Source: Halostreptopolyspora alba (GTDB lineage Bacteria > Actinomycetota > Actinomycetes > Streptosporangiales > Streptosporangiaceae). From it: a stretch of 64,000 nucleotides of DNA. The notes below the pieces were generated by a model. The model was not told the DNA's origin. It saw only the letters and a program-made list of their open reading frames with translations, and did not search any database. The number at the start of each line of letters is the position of its first letter. Positions within the stretch are counted from its first letter, which is position 1. Position numbers and translations under genes: made by a program. The stretch spans positions 1-64,000 of the forward strand of contig RJMB01000024.1 of assembly GCA_003725585.1 (NCBI GenBank), read 5' to 3'. Below, piece by piece: positions 26,429-36,862 of this stretch.

Positions 26429-28198
26429 TCAGGAGTCCTTGATCTCGCAGATGAGGCCGCCGTTGGTGACGGTCTCGCCGGCCGTGACGGAGAGACCGGT
26501 AACGGTTCCGCTCTTGTGCGCGTTCAGCGGCTGTTCCATCTTCATGGCCTCCAGGACGATGACGGGGTCGCCCTCGGCCACCTCCTGGCCGTCCTCGGCC
26601 AGGATCGTCACCACGGTGCCCTGCATCGGCGAGAGCAGGGAGTCGCCGCTCACCGTGGCCGTGGTGGAGCCGGCGGCCTTGCGCCTCGCCGGTCTCCTGG
26701 CCCTGGTGTCGCCGGCGGGGGCGGCCGCCGCGCCCAGGCCCGCCGGCAGGGTGACTTCGAGGCGCTTGCCGCCGACCTCCACGGTGAGGGTCTCGCGCTC
26801 GGGGGTCTCGCCCGGGGCGGCGGTGTCTCCGCTGTAGGGGGGGACGGTGCCGCTGAACTCGGTCTCGATCCACCGGGTGTGCACCGAGAACGGCTCGCCC
26901 GGATCGTGGGGCGCGAAGGCGGGGTCGGTGAGCACGGCCCTGTGGAAACCGATGACCGTGGGCATGCCACCGACCTCGAACTCGGCGAGGGCGCGCCGGG
27001 AGCGCCGCAGCGCCTCGTCACGCGTGGCGCCGGTGACGATGAGCTTGGCCACCATCGAGTCGAACTCCCGCGGGATGGTGAAGCCGTTCTCGCATCCGGT
27101 GTCGACGCGCACCCCGGGGCCTGCGGGCAGGGCGAGTGAGGTGATCGTGCCCGGGGCGGGCATGAAGTTGTTGGCGGCGTCCTCGGCGTTGATGCGGTAC
27201 TCGATGGAGTGCCCGCGCGAGGGCGGGTCGTCGTAGCCCAGCGGCTCGCCCTGGGCGACGCGGAACATCTCGCCGACGAGGTCGATGCCGGTGACCTCCT
27301 CGGTGACCGGGTGCTCCACCTGCAGGCGGGTGTTGACCTCCAGGAACGAGACGGTGCCGTCGGCGCCGACGAGGAACTCGCAGGTGCCGGCGCCCCGGTA
27401 ACCGGCTTCGCGCAGAATCGCCTTGGAGGAGGAGTACAGCAGGTCACGCTGCTCGTCGGTCAGGAATGGGGCGGGAGCCTCCTCGACGAGCTTCTGGTGG
27501 CGGCGCTGTAGGGAACAGTCGCGGGTGGAGACCACGACCACGTTGCCGTGGGCGTCGGCCAGGCACTGGGTCTCCACGTGGCGGGGCCGCTCCAGGTAGC
27601 GCTCCACGAAGCACTCGCCGCGGCCGAAGGCGGAGGTGGCCTCGCGCACGGCGGCCTCGTAGGCGCTGGTGACCTCGTCGAGGGTGCGGGCTATGCGCAT
27701 GCCGCGCCCGCCGCCGCCGAAGGCCGCCTTGATCGCGATCGGCAGGCCGTGCTCCGTGGCGAAGTCCACGACCTCCTGGGCGCTGGTGACCGGGTCCGGG
27801 GTGCCGGCGGCCAAGGGGGCGCCGACCTGCTGGGCGATGTGACGCGCCTGGACCTTGTCGCCCAGGGCGTTGATGGCGGAGGGGGGTGGGCCGATCCAGG
27901 TCAGCCCCGCGTCGATGACGGCCTGGGCGAAGTCGGCGTTCTCGGCCAGGAACCCGTAGCCCGGGTGCACGGCGTCGGCCCCGGTGGTCTCGGCGATGGC
28001 CAGGATCCTCTCGATGCTGAGGTAGGACTCCGCCGGTGTCTGTCCACCCAGGGCGTGCGCCTCATCAGCGACCTTGGCGTGGAGGGCGTCCAGGTCGGGC
28101 TCGGCGTAGACCGCCACACTGGCCAACCCCGCGTCGCGGCAGCCGCGCGCCACCCGTACCGCGATCTCGCCCCGATTGGCGATGAGGACCTTACGCAC
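26429..28198 (-). CDS. accA: Acyl-CoA carboxylase alpha subunit (biotin carboxylase + biotin carrier)
   Basis: A 589-residue fusion. The first ~450 residues are biotin carboxylase: '[19 protein letters not shown]', ATP-grasp loop '[11 protein letters not shown]', '[19 protein letters not shown]' and '[16 protein letters not shown]'. The last ~75 residues are the biotin carrier with the biotinyl Lys553 in '[11 protein letters not shown]'. It carboxylates biotin for acetyl-/propionyl-CoA carboxylation, giving malonyl- or methylmalonyl-CoA. GTG 28198 has AGGAGG nine bases upstream. The epsilon and beta genes lie immediately before it in the transcription direction, and a biotin ligase gene is nearby. 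Substrate choice is set by the beta subunit. Confidence 0.95.
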   Translation of the reverse strand: MRKVLIANRGEIAVRVARGCRDAGLASVAVYAEPDLDALHAKVADEAHALGGQTPAESYLSIERILAIAETTGADAVHPGYGFLAENADFAQAVIDAGLTWIGPPPSAINALGDKVQARHIAQQVGAPLAAGTPDPVTSAQEVVDFATEHGLPIAIKAAFGGGGRGMRIARTLDEVTSAYEAAVREATSAFGRGECFVERYLERPRHVETQCLADAHGNVVVVSTRDCSLQRRHQKLVEEAPAPFLTDEQRDLLYSSSKAILREAGYRGAGTCEFLVGADGTVSFLEVNTRLQVEHPVTEEVTGIDLVGEMFRVAQGEPLGYDDPPSRGHSIEYRINAEDAANNFMPAPGTITSLALPAGPGVRVDTGCENGFTIPREFDSMVAKLIVTGATRDEALRRSRRALAEFEVGGMPTVIGFHRAVLTDPAFAPHDPGEPFSVHTRWIETEFSGTVPPYSGDTAAPGETPERETLTVEVGGKRLEVTLPAGLGAAAAPAGDTRARRPARRKAAGSTTATVSGDSLLSPMQGTVVTILAEDGQEVAEGDPVIVLEAMKMEQPLNAHKSGTVTGLSVTAGETVTNGGLICEIKDS

Positions 28199-28327
28199 GA
28201 TCGAATTCCTCCTGGTTCACCATCGGCCGGTTCTGGCGCCCGGTCGTGCGGGGATCACTGTTGTTAGAAGTCTAGGAGCCCCGGGTCGGCCCGGACGTGG
28301 GCGGTTGCCCGATCCCCGTCCGGGGTC

Positions 28328-28576
28328 TCACCCGGGGCCGTAGGTGGCCCGCCAGGCAGAGGGGCCCCGCCGTAGGGGGGCGCGCACCAGGCGCGCGCGG
28401 TCCCGCCAACCGGAGCGGGGGCGGTGGTCGGTGGCCGCCGCGCGGGCCGCCCGGGCGGCCCGCGCCCGCGCGCTCAGCACCGCGACCAGTGAGGCGATCT
28501 CCTCGGGAGTGGGGTCGCCCCGCACCACCCGGAGATGCCTGTCGGGCTCGGACGTGTTCGGCGTCGTCGGCGTCAC
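28328..28576 (-). CDS. accE: Acyl-CoA carboxylase epsilon subunit
   Basis: An 82-residue protein starting at GTG 28576, which overlaps the beta-subunit stop by four bases. The core '[20 protein letters not shown]' is the conserved epsilon/AccE-PccE motif, a short beta strand plus helix. A long Ala/Arg-rich helix and a 'WRDRARLVR' segment follow, and the tail ends '[10 protein letters not shown]'. In Streptomyces and mycobacteria such subunits dock onto the alpha-beta complex and raise activity. The gene is easily missed because a longer open frame covers it; the coupling to accD and the motif make the call strong. Confidence 0.88.
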   Translation of the reverse strand: MTPTTPNTSEPDRHLRVVRGDPTPEEIASLVAVLSARARAARAARAAATDHRPRSGWRDRARLVRAPLRRGPSAWRATYGPG

Positions 28577-30171
28577 AGTGGGATGTTTCCGTGCTTCTTG
28601 GGGGGCAGCTGCTTGCGCTTGTTGGCCAGCGACCGAAGGGCGCTGGCCACCGAGTCGCGGGTCTCCGAGGGCATGATCACCCCGTCGACGTATCCCCGAT
28701 CGGCCGCGGAGTACGGGTTGAGCAGCGTCTCCTCGTACTCCTGGATCAACCGGGCCCGTTCGGACTCCACGTCCTCGGCCTCGGCCAGGGCGCGCCGGTG
28801 CAGGATGCTCACCGCCCCCTGGGCGCCCATCACCGCGATCTGCGCGGTGGGCCAGGCCAGGTTGATGTCGGCGCCCAGGTGTTTGGAGCCCATGACATCG
28901 TAGGCGCCGCCGTATGCCTTGCGGGTGATCACGGTGACCAGGGGAACCGTGGCCTCGGCGTAGGCGTAGATCAGCTTCGCGCCGCGCCGGATGATGCCCT
29001 CCCACTCCTGGTGGGTACCCGGCATGAACCCGGGCACGTCAACGAAGGTCAGCACCGGCACGTTGAACGCGTCGCAGGTGCGCACGAACCGGGCCGCCTT
29101 CTCCGAGGCGTCGATGTCCAGCGCGCCCGAGAAGCTCATGGGCTGGTTGGCCACGACTCCCACCGGCTGGCCCCGCACCCGGCCGTAGCCAACGATGACG
29201 TTGGTGGCGAACCGCGCGTGCACTTCCAGGAACTCGCCGTCGTCGAGTACGTGCTCGACGACGCGGTGCATGTCGTAGGGCTGGTTCGCCGCGTCCGGGA
29301 TGATGGTGTCGAGCTCGCTTGGGTCCGCCCCGGTGTCGGCCTCGGCGCCGGAGATCGGGGGGTCCTCCAGGTTGTTGCTCGGTAGGTAGCCCAGCAGGTC
29401 CCTGACGTAGTCCAGGGCGTCCTGCTCGTCGTCGCCCATGTAGTGGGCCACACCCGAGCTGGTGTTGTGCGTGCGGGCCCCGCCCAGCTCCTCCATGGAG
29501 ACGTCCTCGCCGGTGACCGTCTTGATGACGTCCGGGCCGGTGATGAACATCTGCGAGGTCTCGTCGACCATGACGATGAAGTCGGTCAGGGCGGGCGAGT
29601 ACACGTGGCCGCCCGCCGCGGCGCCCATGACCAGCGAGATCTGGGGAACCACACCGGAGGCGTGCACGTTGCGCGTGAAGATTTCGCCGTACTGGCCGAG
29701 GGCGACCACACCCTCCTGGATGCGCGCCCCGCCACCCTCGTTGATCCCCACAATGGGGCATCCCGTCTTCAGCGCGTGGTCGAGCACCTTGACGATCTTC
29801 TCGCCGTACACCTCACCCAGGGAGCCGCCGAAGACCGTCACGTCCTGGCTGAACACCGCCACAGGGCGGCCGTCCACGGTGCCGTGGCCGGTGACCACCC
29901 CGTCGCTGTAGGGCCGGTTCGCGTCCAGCCCGAAGTTGGTGGAACGGTGCCGCGCCAACGCGTCGAACTCCACGAACGAACCCGGGTCGAGCAACGCGTC
30001 GATTCGCTCGCGCGCGGTCATCTTGCCCTTGGCGTGCTGTCTCTCCACCGCACGTGCCGAACCCGCGTTCACCGCCTCGTGCCGGCGCCGTTCGAGGTCG
30101 GCGAGCTTGCCCGCCGTGCTGTGGATGTCGATCTCCCCTGACGGGGGCGGTTCAGGAGCCTCGGTCGCCAT
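28573..30171 (-). CDS. accD: Acyl-CoA carboxylase beta subunit (carboxyltransferase)
   Basis: A 532-residue biotin-dependent carboxyltransferase of the AccD/PccB family, which transfers CO2 from carboxybiotin to an acyl-CoA. Features include '[21 protein letters not shown]', the oxyanion region '[13 protein letters not shown]', '[13 protein letters not shown]' and '[20 protein letters not shown]', then '[17 protein letters not shown]'. The single residue that separates propionyl- from acetyl-CoA preference in Streptomyces enzymes should lie in the latter stretch, but I cannot fix its identity without alignment. Followed by a coupled epsilon gene and then the alpha subunit. Confidence 0.95.
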   Translation of the reverse strand: MATEAPEPPPSGEIDIHSTAGKLADLERRRHEAVNAGSARAVERQHAKGKMTARERIDALLDPGSFVEFDALARHRSTNFGLDANRPYSDGVVTGHGTVDGRPVAVFSQDVTVFGGSLGEVYGEKIVKVLDHALKTGCPIVGINEGGGARIQEGVVALGQYGEIFTRNVHASGVVPQISLVMGAAAGGHVYSPALTDFIVMVDETSQMFITGPDVIKTVTGEDVSMEELGGARTHNTSSGVAHYMGDDEQDALDYVRDLLGYLPSNNLEDPPISGAEADTGADPSELDTIIPDAANQPYDMHRVVEHVLDDGEFLEVHARFATNVIVGYGRVRGQPVGVVANQPMSFSGALDIDASEKAARFVRTCDAFNVPVLTFVDVPGFMPGTHQEWEGIIRRGAKLIYAYAEATVPLVTVITRKAYGGAYDVMGSKHLGADINLAWPTAQIAVMGAQGAVSILHRRALAEAEDVESERARLIQEYEETLLNPYSAADRGYVDGVIMPSETRDSVASALRSLANKRKQLPPKKHGNIPL

Positions 30172-30322
30172 AAGGGATCAGCGTAACGCCGTGCCATCCC
30201 GGGCCGCGACGTGGCCCCCGGCCGTCCCGCGAACGGTGTCGCGAACCAGGGCGGTCCGGTGCGGCCGGCGCGCCGTGTCCCGGCCGACAGTGGTAGAGAC
30301 CAGTCCGGGTAGGCTCGACCGT

Positions 30323-32962
30323 ATGACTGCGGTGAGCGCGGAGCGCGACAGCGCGCGCCAGGAGATGCCCGACCAGCTGCGCGGTGATGTCCGGCTGCTG
30401 GGCGAGATGCTGGGCAAGGTGGTCGCCGAGAGCGGCGGCGCGGACCTGTTGGACGACGTCGAACGGCTACGGCACGCCGTTATCGGTGCCCGCGACGGTG
30501 TGGTCAGCGGTGACGAGATCACCGCGCTCGTCGCCTCGTGGCCGTTGGAGCGGGCCAAACAGGTCGCCCGGGCGTTCACGGTGTACTTCCACCTCGCCAA
30601 CCTCGCCGAGGAGCACCAGCGCATCCGCGCCCTACGCGAGCGCGACGACGCCGACAACCCGCCGCACGAGTCGCTGGCCGCGGCCGTGCGCCAGATCCGC
30701 GAGAACTCCGGCGAGCAGAGGCTGCGTTCCCTGGTCGAGGGGATGGAGTTCCACCCCGTGCTGACCGCCCACCCCACCGAGGCGCGGCGCCGTGCCGTGT
30801 CCACGGCGATCCTGCGTATCAGTGGCCAGCTCGAACGGTTGCGCGACTCCCACGCGGGCAGCACGGTCGAGGCCGAGGCGCGCCGGCGCCTGATCGAGGA
30901 GATCGACCTGCTCTGGCGTACGTCCCAGCTGCGCTACACCAAGCTCGACCCGCTCGACGAGGTCCGCACCGCCCTCTCCGCGTTCGACGAGAGCATCTTC
31001 GACGTCGTCCCGCAGATCTACCGGTCGCTGAGCACCGCGCTCGACCCCGAGGAGTCCGGACGCGGCCCCGCGCGTGCCACCCCCTTCGTCCGGTACGGCA
31101 GCTGGATCGGTGGCGACCGCGATGGCAACCCCTTCGTCACGCACGAGGTCACCCGTGAGGCGATCACCATCCAGTCCGAGCACGTGCTGGGGGCGCTGGA
31201 GAACTCCTGCGGCCGGATCGGCGGCACCCTGACGCTCTACAGCAACCTCACCCCGGCCAGTGCGGACCTGCGCGACACTCTGGCCACCGCCCAGGCGGCC
31301 CACCCCCGCGCGATGGCCGAGATCACCAAGCGTTCACCCAACGAGCCGCACCGCCAGTTGCTGCTGTTCGCCACCCAGCGGATTCGGGCCACCCGCGAAC
31401 GCGACGCCGACCTCGCCTATCCGGGACCCGAGGCGCTGCTGGCGGACCTGCGAACCGTCCAGGAGTCGTTGTGGGCCGCGGGCGCCCACCGGCAGGCCAA
31501 CGGCGAGCTGCAGCACCTCATCTGGCAGGTCGAGACGTTCGGGTTCCACCTCGCCGAGCTCGAGATCCGCCAGCACAGCGATGTGCACGCGCGGGCCCTG
31601 CAGGAGGTGCGCGCGGGCGGGCAGCTCTCGGAGATGACCGAGGAGGTCCTGGCCACGCTGCGGGTCGTCTCCTGGATCCAGGAGCGGTTCGGGGTGGCCG
31701 CCTGTTCGCGCTACATCGTCAGCTTCACCCGCTCGGCCGCCGACATCGCGGCCGTGTACGAGCTGGCCGCGCACGCGTTGCCGGAGGGTCGGACTCCGGA
31801 GCTCGACGTCATCCCGCTGTTCGAGACCGGCGCGGACCTCGAGGCGGCCCCTCGGGTGCTGGACGGCATGCTGCAGGTGCCCGAGGTGCAGCGGCGGCTG
31901 CACCAGACCGGCCACCGTATGGAGGTCATGCTCGGCTACAGCGACTCCGCCAAGGACGTCGGCCCGGTGAGCGCCACACTGCGGCTCTACGACGCCCAGG
32001 CCCAGCTCGCGTCCTGGGCCCAGCACAACGACATCACGCTCACGCTGTTCCACGGCCGCGGTGGTTCCCTGGGGCGCGGTGGTGGGCCGGCCAGCCGCGC
32101 GCTGCTCGCCCAGGCGCCGGGATCGGTGGACGGCCGGTTCAAGGTGACCGAGCAGGGCGAGGTCATCTTCGCTCGGTACGGCCAGCCGGCCATCGCCCGC
32201 AGGCACATCGAGCAGGTGGGGCACGCGGTGCTCATGGCCTCCGACGACAACGTCCAGGAGCACGCGCGTGAGGCGGCCGAGCGGTTCCGGCGGCTGGCCG
32301 ACCAGGTGGCCGAATCCGCCTACACCTGCTACCGGGCGCTGATCGACACCGAGGGGTTCGCCGAATGGTTCTCCCGGGTGAGCCCGTTGGAGGAGCTGGG
32401 CGAGCTGCGGCTGGGCTCGCGCCCGTCGCGCCGGTCGGCCGCCCGCGGCCTCGACGACCTGCGGGCGATTCCCTGGGTGTTCGCCTGGACCCAGACGCGC
32501 GTCAACCTCCCCGGCTGGTACGGGCTCGGCACCGGGCTGGCCGCCGTGGACGACGTCGCGACGCTGCACCGGGCCTACAACGAGTGGCCCCTGTTCGCCT
32601 CGCTGCTCGACAACGCGGAGATGAGCCTGGCCAAGACCGACCGGTCGATCGCCGAGCGCTACCTCACCCTGGGTGGCCGTCCCGAGCTGACCGAGCAGGT
32701 GCTCGCCGAGTACGACCGCACCCGCGACCTCGTTCTCCGGGTGACCGGGCACGAGCGGTTGCTGCAGAACCGTCGTGTGCTCTCACGCGCCGTCGACCTG
32801 CGCAACCCTTACGTCGACGCGTTGTCGCACCTGCAGCTGCGCGCGTTGAAGGCGCTACGCGACGAGGGGGCCGAACTGTCCGACGACGACCAGCACCACC
32901 TGGAGCGCCTGCTCCTGCTGTCGGTGAACGGAGTCGCCGCCGGGCTGCAGAACACCGGGTAA
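30323..32962 (+). CDS. ppc: Phosphoenolpyruvate carboxylase
   Basis: Makes oxaloacetate from PEP and bicarbonate to refill the TCA cycle. The 879-residue length is typical. Catalytic motifs: 'VLTAHPTEARRRAV' (catalytic His), 'GSWIGGDRDGNPFVT', 'EVMLGYSDSAKDVG', 'FHGRGGSLGRGGGP' and the C-terminal 'NG...LQNTG' end. ATG 30323 (MTAVSAERDS) follows the divergent gap from accD; the open frame extends upstream to 29936, but that part overlaps accD in antisense and is not credible. It lies next to the acyl-CoA carboxylase genes, joining two carbon-fixing steps of central metabolism. Confidence 0.96.
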   Translation: MTAVSAERDSARQEMPDQLRGDVRLLGEMLGKVVAESGGADLLDDVERLRHAVIGARDGVVSGDEITALVASWPLERAKQVARAFTVYFHLANLAEEHQRIRALRERDDADNPPHESLAAAVRQIRENSGEQRLRSLVEGMEFHPVLTAHPTEARRRAVSTAILRISGQLERLRDSHAGSTVEAEARRRLIEEIDLLWRTSQLRYTKLDPLDEVRTALSAFDESIFDVVPQIYRSLSTALDPEESGRGPARATPFVRYGSWIGGDRDGNPFVTHEVTREAITIQSEHVLGALENSCGRIGGTLTLYSNLTPASADLRDTLATAQAAHPRAMAEITKRSPNEPHRQLLLFATQRIRATRERDADLAYPGPEALLADLRTVQESLWAAGAHRQANGELQHLIWQVETFGFHLAELEIRQHSDVHARALQEVRAGGQLSEMTEEVLATLRVVSWIQERFGVAACSRYIVSFTRSAADIAAVYELAAHALPEGRTPELDVIPLFETGADLEAAPRVLDGMLQVPEVQRRLHQTGHRMEVMLGYSDSAKDVGPVSATLRLYDAQAQLASWAQHNDITLTLFHGRGGSLGRGGGPASRALLAQAPGSVDGRFKVTEQGEVIFARYGQPAIARRHIEQVGHAVLMASDDNVQEHAREAAERFRRLADQVAESAYTCYRALIDTEGFAEWFSRVSPLEELGELRLGSRPSRRSAARGLDDLRAIPWVFAWTQTRVNLPGWYGLGTGLAAVDDVATLHRAYNEWPLFASLLDNAEMSLAKTDRSIAERYLTLGGRPELTEQVLAEYDRTRDLVLRVTGHERLLQNRRVLSRAVDLRNPYVDALSHLQLRALKALRDEGAELSDDDQHHLERLLLLSVNGVAAGLQNTG

Positions 32963-33007
32963 CCCGGCCGGGACGCGGGCTCCGCGCCCGGGTGGTTGGA
33001 TTGAGTT

Positions 33008-33865
33008 ATGGGGAACTCGCCGTATGCCGATGTCGACCGGCCGCCATTGCGGGCGGCCTCGCTGAACCGTGCGCTCGCGCGGCCGGGGGAGTTCTGGCGC
33101 GAGATCGACGTGTGCCCGGAGTCCGCCTCCACCAACACCGACCTGGTGAACCGCGCGCGCGAGGGCGCAGCGCAGGGGACCGTGCTCGTGGCCGAGCACC
33201 AGACGGCGGGCCGCGGACGGTTGGGCCGCACGTTCACGACGCCGCCGCGCGCCGCGCTCACGTTCTCCGTGCTGGTGCGCCCCGATGTCCCGGCCGGCCG
33301 TTACGGATGGCTCCCGCTGCTCATGGGGGTCGCCGCGATGCGCGGTATCAGCCGGGTGGCCGAGCTGTCCGCCCGGCTGAAATGGCCCAACGACGTCCTG
33401 GCCCCCGCGGGGGAGGGAGAGGCCACCGGGCGCAAGCTCGCCGGGATCCTCGCTGAGGCGGTACCCGGCTCTGAGGGGAACGCGGTCGTCGTCGGCATGG
33501 GGCTCAACGTCTCCCAGGAGCGCGAGGAGCTCCCCGTGGACTCGGGCACCTCGCTGGCGCTGGAGGGCGCGGCGTGCACCGACCGTGACCCGTTGCTGCG
33601 GGCCGTACTGCGCGCCTTCGCCACCTGTTACCAGGAGTGGGAGAGTCGCGGCGGTGACGCCGAGGCGAGCGGGCTCGCCCCCGAGTACCGGGAGCGCTGC
33701 GACACCATCGGCCGGCCGGTGCGGGTGTTCCTGCCCGACGACCGGGTACTTGAAGGGCGGGCCACCAGCGTCGACAGCGGCGGCCAGCTCGTCGTGCGGG
33801 ACCCCCACGGTGGCGAACACCCGGTGGGCGCGGGCGACGTCGTGCACGTGCGGCCGACCGACTGA
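33008..33865 (+). CDS. birA: Biotin--[acetyl-CoA-carboxylase] ligase
   Basis: Attaches biotin to the carrier lysine of the alpha subunit encoded 5 kb upstream. The 285-residue protein has the BPL catalytic domain only: 'SASTNTDLVNRAREG', 'TAGRGRLGRTF' (biotinoyl-AMP loop), 'LKWPNDVL' with the active-site Lys, and 'GKLAGIL'-like 'RKLAGILAEAV', followed by the small SH3-like C-terminal domain. There is no N-terminal winged helix, so it should be a pure ligase without the repressor role of E. coli BirA. ATG 33008 is the best start, though no strong ribosome site is seen. Confidence 0.93.
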   Translation: MGNSPYADVDRPPLRAASLNRALARPGEFWREIDVCPESASTNTDLVNRAREGAAQGTVLVAEHQTAGRGRLGRTFTTPPRAALTFSVLVRPDVPAGRYGWLPLLMGVAAMRGISRVAELSARLKWPNDVLAPAGEGEATGRKLAGILAEAVPGSEGNAVVVGMGLNVSQEREELPVDSGTSLALEGAACTDRDPLLRAVLRAFATCYQEWESRGGDAEASGLAPEYRERCDTIGRPVRVFLPDDRVLEGRATSVDSGGQLVVRDPHGGEHPVGAGDVVHVRPTD

Positions 33866-33930
33866 GCCGCTCGTCGCGTGCCCGACCGAGCACGCTCCGC
33901 TGGCGCGCCGACTGTGCGAGTATGCGTGGT

Positions 33931-34446
33931 ATGGGAATCGCTGACCGCCACCTGGCCGAGGACGAGGAGCTGGTGTACCTCACCCGCCAGCACTGGACCA
34001 GCCTGGTTTGGGAGTTCCTGCTGCTGGCGGTCATCATCGCCGCCGCGGTCGCCCTGGTGGGGGTGATCCCGTTCGACCGGGAGTGGGGCCAGTGGGCGAG
34101 CTACGTCGTGGTCGGCCTCGCTGTGCTCGCCGCGCTGGTGTTCTGGTTGGTCCCCCTGCTGCGGTGGTGGAACACCCGCTACATCCTGAGCAGCCGGCGG
34201 ATCATGGAACGGTCCGGCCTGCTCTCCAAGCACGGCCGTGACATGCCCCTGACGCGCGTCAACGACGTCACGTTCAGCATATCCCTCTGGGAGCGCCTCA
34301 TGCGCTTCGGCACCCTGTCGATCCAGTCGGCCTCCGAGCAGGAGAGTATGGTGTTGGCGCGGGTGCCGCGTGTGGAGTGGCTACAGAGTGAGATCTACCG
34401 GCGGGTCAACGAGGCGCAGCGGCGCGACTTCCCACCCGGCCAATAG
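33931..34446 (+). CDS. PH-domain membrane protein (YdbS/bPH_2-like)
   Basis: About 171 residues. Two hydrophobic segments (about 26-48 and 56-78) are followed by a bacterial pleckstrin-like domain with 'TRYILSSRRIMERSGLLSKHG' and 'MPLTRVNDVTFSIS'. This is the bPH_2/YdbS pattern; the role is unknown, perhaps membrane assembly of other proteins. I start at ATG 33931 because the family begins near 'MG...LLADDEE'; an ATG three codons earlier (33922) is equally unsupported by a ribosome site. It lies between birA and the cyclase gene. Confidence 0.8.
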   Translation: MGIADRHLAEDEELVYLTRQHWTSLVWEFLLLAVIIAAAVALVGVIPFDREWGQWASYVVVGLAVLAALVFWLVPLLRWWNTRYILSSRRIMERSGLLSKHGRDMPLTRVNDVTFSISLWERLMRFGTLSIQSASEQESMVLARVPRVEWLQSEIYRRVNEAQRRDFPPGQ

Positions 34447-34516
34447 GGGCGGGCGGGAGCCGGTCCGCGCCGTACGCGGCCCGTGGTGCCCCGGGGATGG
34501 TGGGACGCGTGGTTCC

Positions 34517-34546
34517 TTGACGGGCGCGACCCGCGGGTACTAGACC
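34517..34546 (+). promoter_or_regulatory. Candidate promoter for the cyclase gene
   Basis: TTGACG (34517-34522) and TAGACC (34541-34546) are separated by 18 bases, a fair match to the housekeeping sigma factor consensus of actinomycetes, about 85 bases before the cyclase start. Confidence 0.45.
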
Positions 34547-34629
34547 GACAGACACCCGCACGTGAGTGCCGTCCGACCGGCTGGTGCCGGCCCCCACCGT
34601 CGCACCGGCCCCGAACACGAAGAGAATGT

Positions 34630-35640
34630 ATGTCGCCGCGTCCCGACCCGCAAGAGATCGAAACCGTCCTGTTGGGGGGCGAAGCGCTCTACACGCGGGA
34701 GGAGGCGGTTCGGCGGGCCGGGGCTCGCCCGGAGTTCTCCGCCCGCATCTGGCGCGCGCTCGGGTTCACCACGAGGGACGATGACGAGCCCGCCTTCACC
34801 GAGAGCGACGTCGAGGCGTTGCGCATCACCTCGCGGCTCCTCGAGGAGGACATCCTCGACGAGGAGGCCGCCGTCCGGATGGCGCGCGCCATGGGGCAGA
34901 CGATGGCCCGATTGGCGGAGTGGCAGACCAGCATCCTGACGACGTTGTCGTACACGCCCGAGACCAGCACCGACGAGGCCGGGATCAGCCCGCTCGTGGA
35001 TCTGGCCAAGGACCTGCTGCCCGACATCGAGCGACTGCTGCTGCACATCTGGCGTCGGCAGCTGGCCGCATCCTCCGCGCGGACCCTCGCTGTCATGCAG
35101 AACAGCGACGACGCCGCGCCCACCTACTTCCCGCTGGTGGTCGGATTCGCCGACCTGGTGTCGTTCACGACGCTGAGCCGCGAGCTCGACGAGGTGGAGC
35201 TGGCCGAGGTGGTCGAGGGGTTCGAGGCCACCGCGGCCGACATCGTGGCCTCGGGTGGCGGTCGGTTGATCAAGACCCTCGGTGACGAGGTCCTCTACGT
35301 CAGCAACTCCGCCCAGGGGGCCGCGGAGATCGCGTTGCAGCTCGCCGACGGTGTCAAGACGCACGTCGAGGTGCCCGATGTCCGGGTGGGGCTCGCCTAC
35401 GGGCCCGTGCTCGCGTTGCTCGGCGACGTGTTCGGCACGACCGTGAACCGGTCCAGCCGCCTGACGTCCTTCGCCCGGCCGGGCACCGTCCTGGTCGACG
35501 ACGCCCTCGCCGACCAGCTCAGGGACGACCCGTCATTCCAGGTGGTCGCCGCTCGGGCGCGGCACGCGCACGGGCTCGGCCAGCTACAGCCCTACGCCCT
35601 GCGTCGCAGCTTCGAGGGGAGCCAACCGGCGGGCGGCTAG
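34630..35640 (+). CDS. cya: Class III adenylate/guanylate cyclase
   Basis: A 336-residue soluble protein with no membrane segment. Residues ~1-150 resemble the adenylate-cyclase regulatory domain (Ad_Cy_reg type) that in mycobacterial Rv1264 senses pH. The C-terminal half is a CHD cyclase domain: metal-binding 'GFADLVSFTTLSREL', 'LIKTLGDEVLYV' with the second metal Asp, 'VGLAYGPVLALLGDVFG' and 'TVNRSSRL' with the transition-state Asn/Arg. All catalytic positions I can place look intact, so it should make cAMP (or cGMP). A cyclase near birA and purK is, from memory, also seen in Streptomyces. ATG 34630 has GAAGAGA just upstream. Confidence 0.9.
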   Translation: MSPRPDPQEIETVLLGGEALYTREEAVRRAGARPEFSARIWRALGFTTRDDDEPAFTESDVEALRITSRLLEEDILDEEAAVRMARAMGQTMARLAEWQTSILTTLSYTPETSTDEAGISPLVDLAKDLLPDIERLLLHIWRRQLAASSARTLAVMQNSDDAAPTYFPLVVGFADLVSFTTLSRELDEVELAEVVEGFEATAADIVASGGGRLIKTLGDEVLYVSNSAQGAAEIALQLADGVKTHVEVPDVRVGLAYGPVLALLGDVFGTTVNRSSRLTSFARPGTVLVDDALADQLRDDPSFQVVAARARHAHGLGQLQPYALRRSFEGSQPAGG

Positions 35641-35776
35641 CGGGGCAGGGCGCCGGGCGGACCGCGCGAGGCCGCGAACGTGGGCCAAGCCGGATGGCCA
35701 AAGCCCTTTCCCGCGAAACCGTGGTCGGGCATGTTGGTAACGTACACGAGCTCGGCGCGGCACGAAGGAGGCCGGC

Positions 35777-36862
35777 ATGGCGCACGAAGTCGGGGCGGTT
35801 GTCTCGCGGAAGAAGGGCGATCCGGTCAGTGTCGAGACCATCGTCGTCCCGGATCCTGGTCCGGGAGAAGCGGTGGTGGACGTCCAGGCGTGCGGTGTGT
35901 GCCACACCGATCTGCACTATCGGCAGGGCGGTATCAACGACGAGTTCCCCTTCCTGCTGGGCCACGAGGCCGCGGGGGTGGTGAGCGAGGTCGGCCCCGA
36001 CGTCACCGAGGTCGAGCCGGGAGATTTCGTCATCCTGAACTGGCGGGCGGTCTGTGGCCGGTGCCGGGCCTGCGAACGCGGCCGGACCTGGTACTGCTTC
36101 GACACCCACAACGCGAGCCAGGCCATGACGCTGACCGACGGCACCCCGCTGTCACCCGCGCTGGGCATCGGCGCGTTCGCGGAGAAGACGCTGGTCGCGG
36201 CCGGGCAGTGCACCAAGGTCAACCCCGAGGCGCGCCCGGCGGTGGCGGGACTGCTGGGGTGTGGAGTCATGGCGGGTCTCGGCGCGGCGCTGAACACCGG
36301 AGAGGTCAGCCGCGGCGACTCCGTCGCGGTCATCGGGTGCGGCGGTGTGGGCAACGCCGCCATCGCCGGCGCTAGGCTGGCCGGCGCCAACCGGATCATC
36401 GGCATCGACCTCGACGACCGCAAGCTCGAATGGGCCACCGGGTTCGGCGCGACCCACACGGTGAACCCTCACGAACGGTCCCCCGTCGAGGCGGTGCAGG
36501 AGCTGACCGGGGGAAACGGTGCCGACGTCGTGATCGACGCCGTGGGCAGACCCGAGACCTACCGGCAGGCGTTCTACGCGCGCGACCTGGCCGGAACCGT
36601 GGTACTCGTGGGGGTGCCCACCCCCGACATGCGGATCGATCTTCCGCTGTTGGACGTGTTCGGGCGCGGGGGAGCGCTCAGGTCGTCGTGGTACGGCGAC
36701 TGTCTGCCCTCCCGAGACTTCCCGATGCTGATCGACCTGTACCTGCAGGGCCGGCTTGACTTGGAGGGGTTCGTGACCGAGGAGATCACACTGGACGGCG
36801 TGGAGGGAGCCTTCGAGAGGATGGACCGTGGTGACGTGCTGCGTTCGGTGGTGGTCCGTTAG
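35777..36862 (+). CDS. mscR: S-(hydroxymethyl)mycothiol dehydrogenase
   Basis: A 361-residue zinc alcohol dehydrogenase of the mycothiol-dependent formaldehyde dehydrogenase group, which oxidises the formaldehyde-mycothiol adduct with NAD+ and also reduces S-nitrosomycothiol. Catalytic zinc site: Cys39 and His63-Glu64 ('GHEAAG'); structural zinc: Cys93, Cys96, Cys99 and Cys107. The NAD loop is '[15 protein letters not shown]'. ATG 35777 has GAAGGAGG ending nine bases before it. The metallo-hydrolase gene follows with no gap, the standard partner in this pathway. It marks the organism as mycothiol-producing. Confidence 0.93.
   Translation: MAHEVGAVVSRKKGDPVSVETIVVPDPGPGEAVVDVQACGVCHTDLHYRQGGINDEFPFLLGHEAAGVVSEVGPDVTEVEPGDFVILNWRAVCGRCRACERGRTWYCFDTHNASQAMTLTDGTPLSPALGIGAFAEKTLVAAGQCTKVNPEARPAVAGLLGCGVMAGLGAALNTGEVSRGDSVAVIGCGGVGNAAIAGARLAGANRIIGIDLDDRKLEWATGFGATHTVNPHERSPVEAVQELTGGNGADVVIDAVGRPETYRQAFYARDLAGTVVLVGVPTPDMRIDLPLLDVFGRGGALRSSWYGDCLPSRDFPMLIDLYLQGRLDLEGFVTEEITLDGVEGAFERMDRGDVLRSVVVR

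Noticed and set aside
31334-32752. 472-codon minus-strand frame inside ppc
   Set aside because: Antisense shadow of a clear PEP carboxylase gene.
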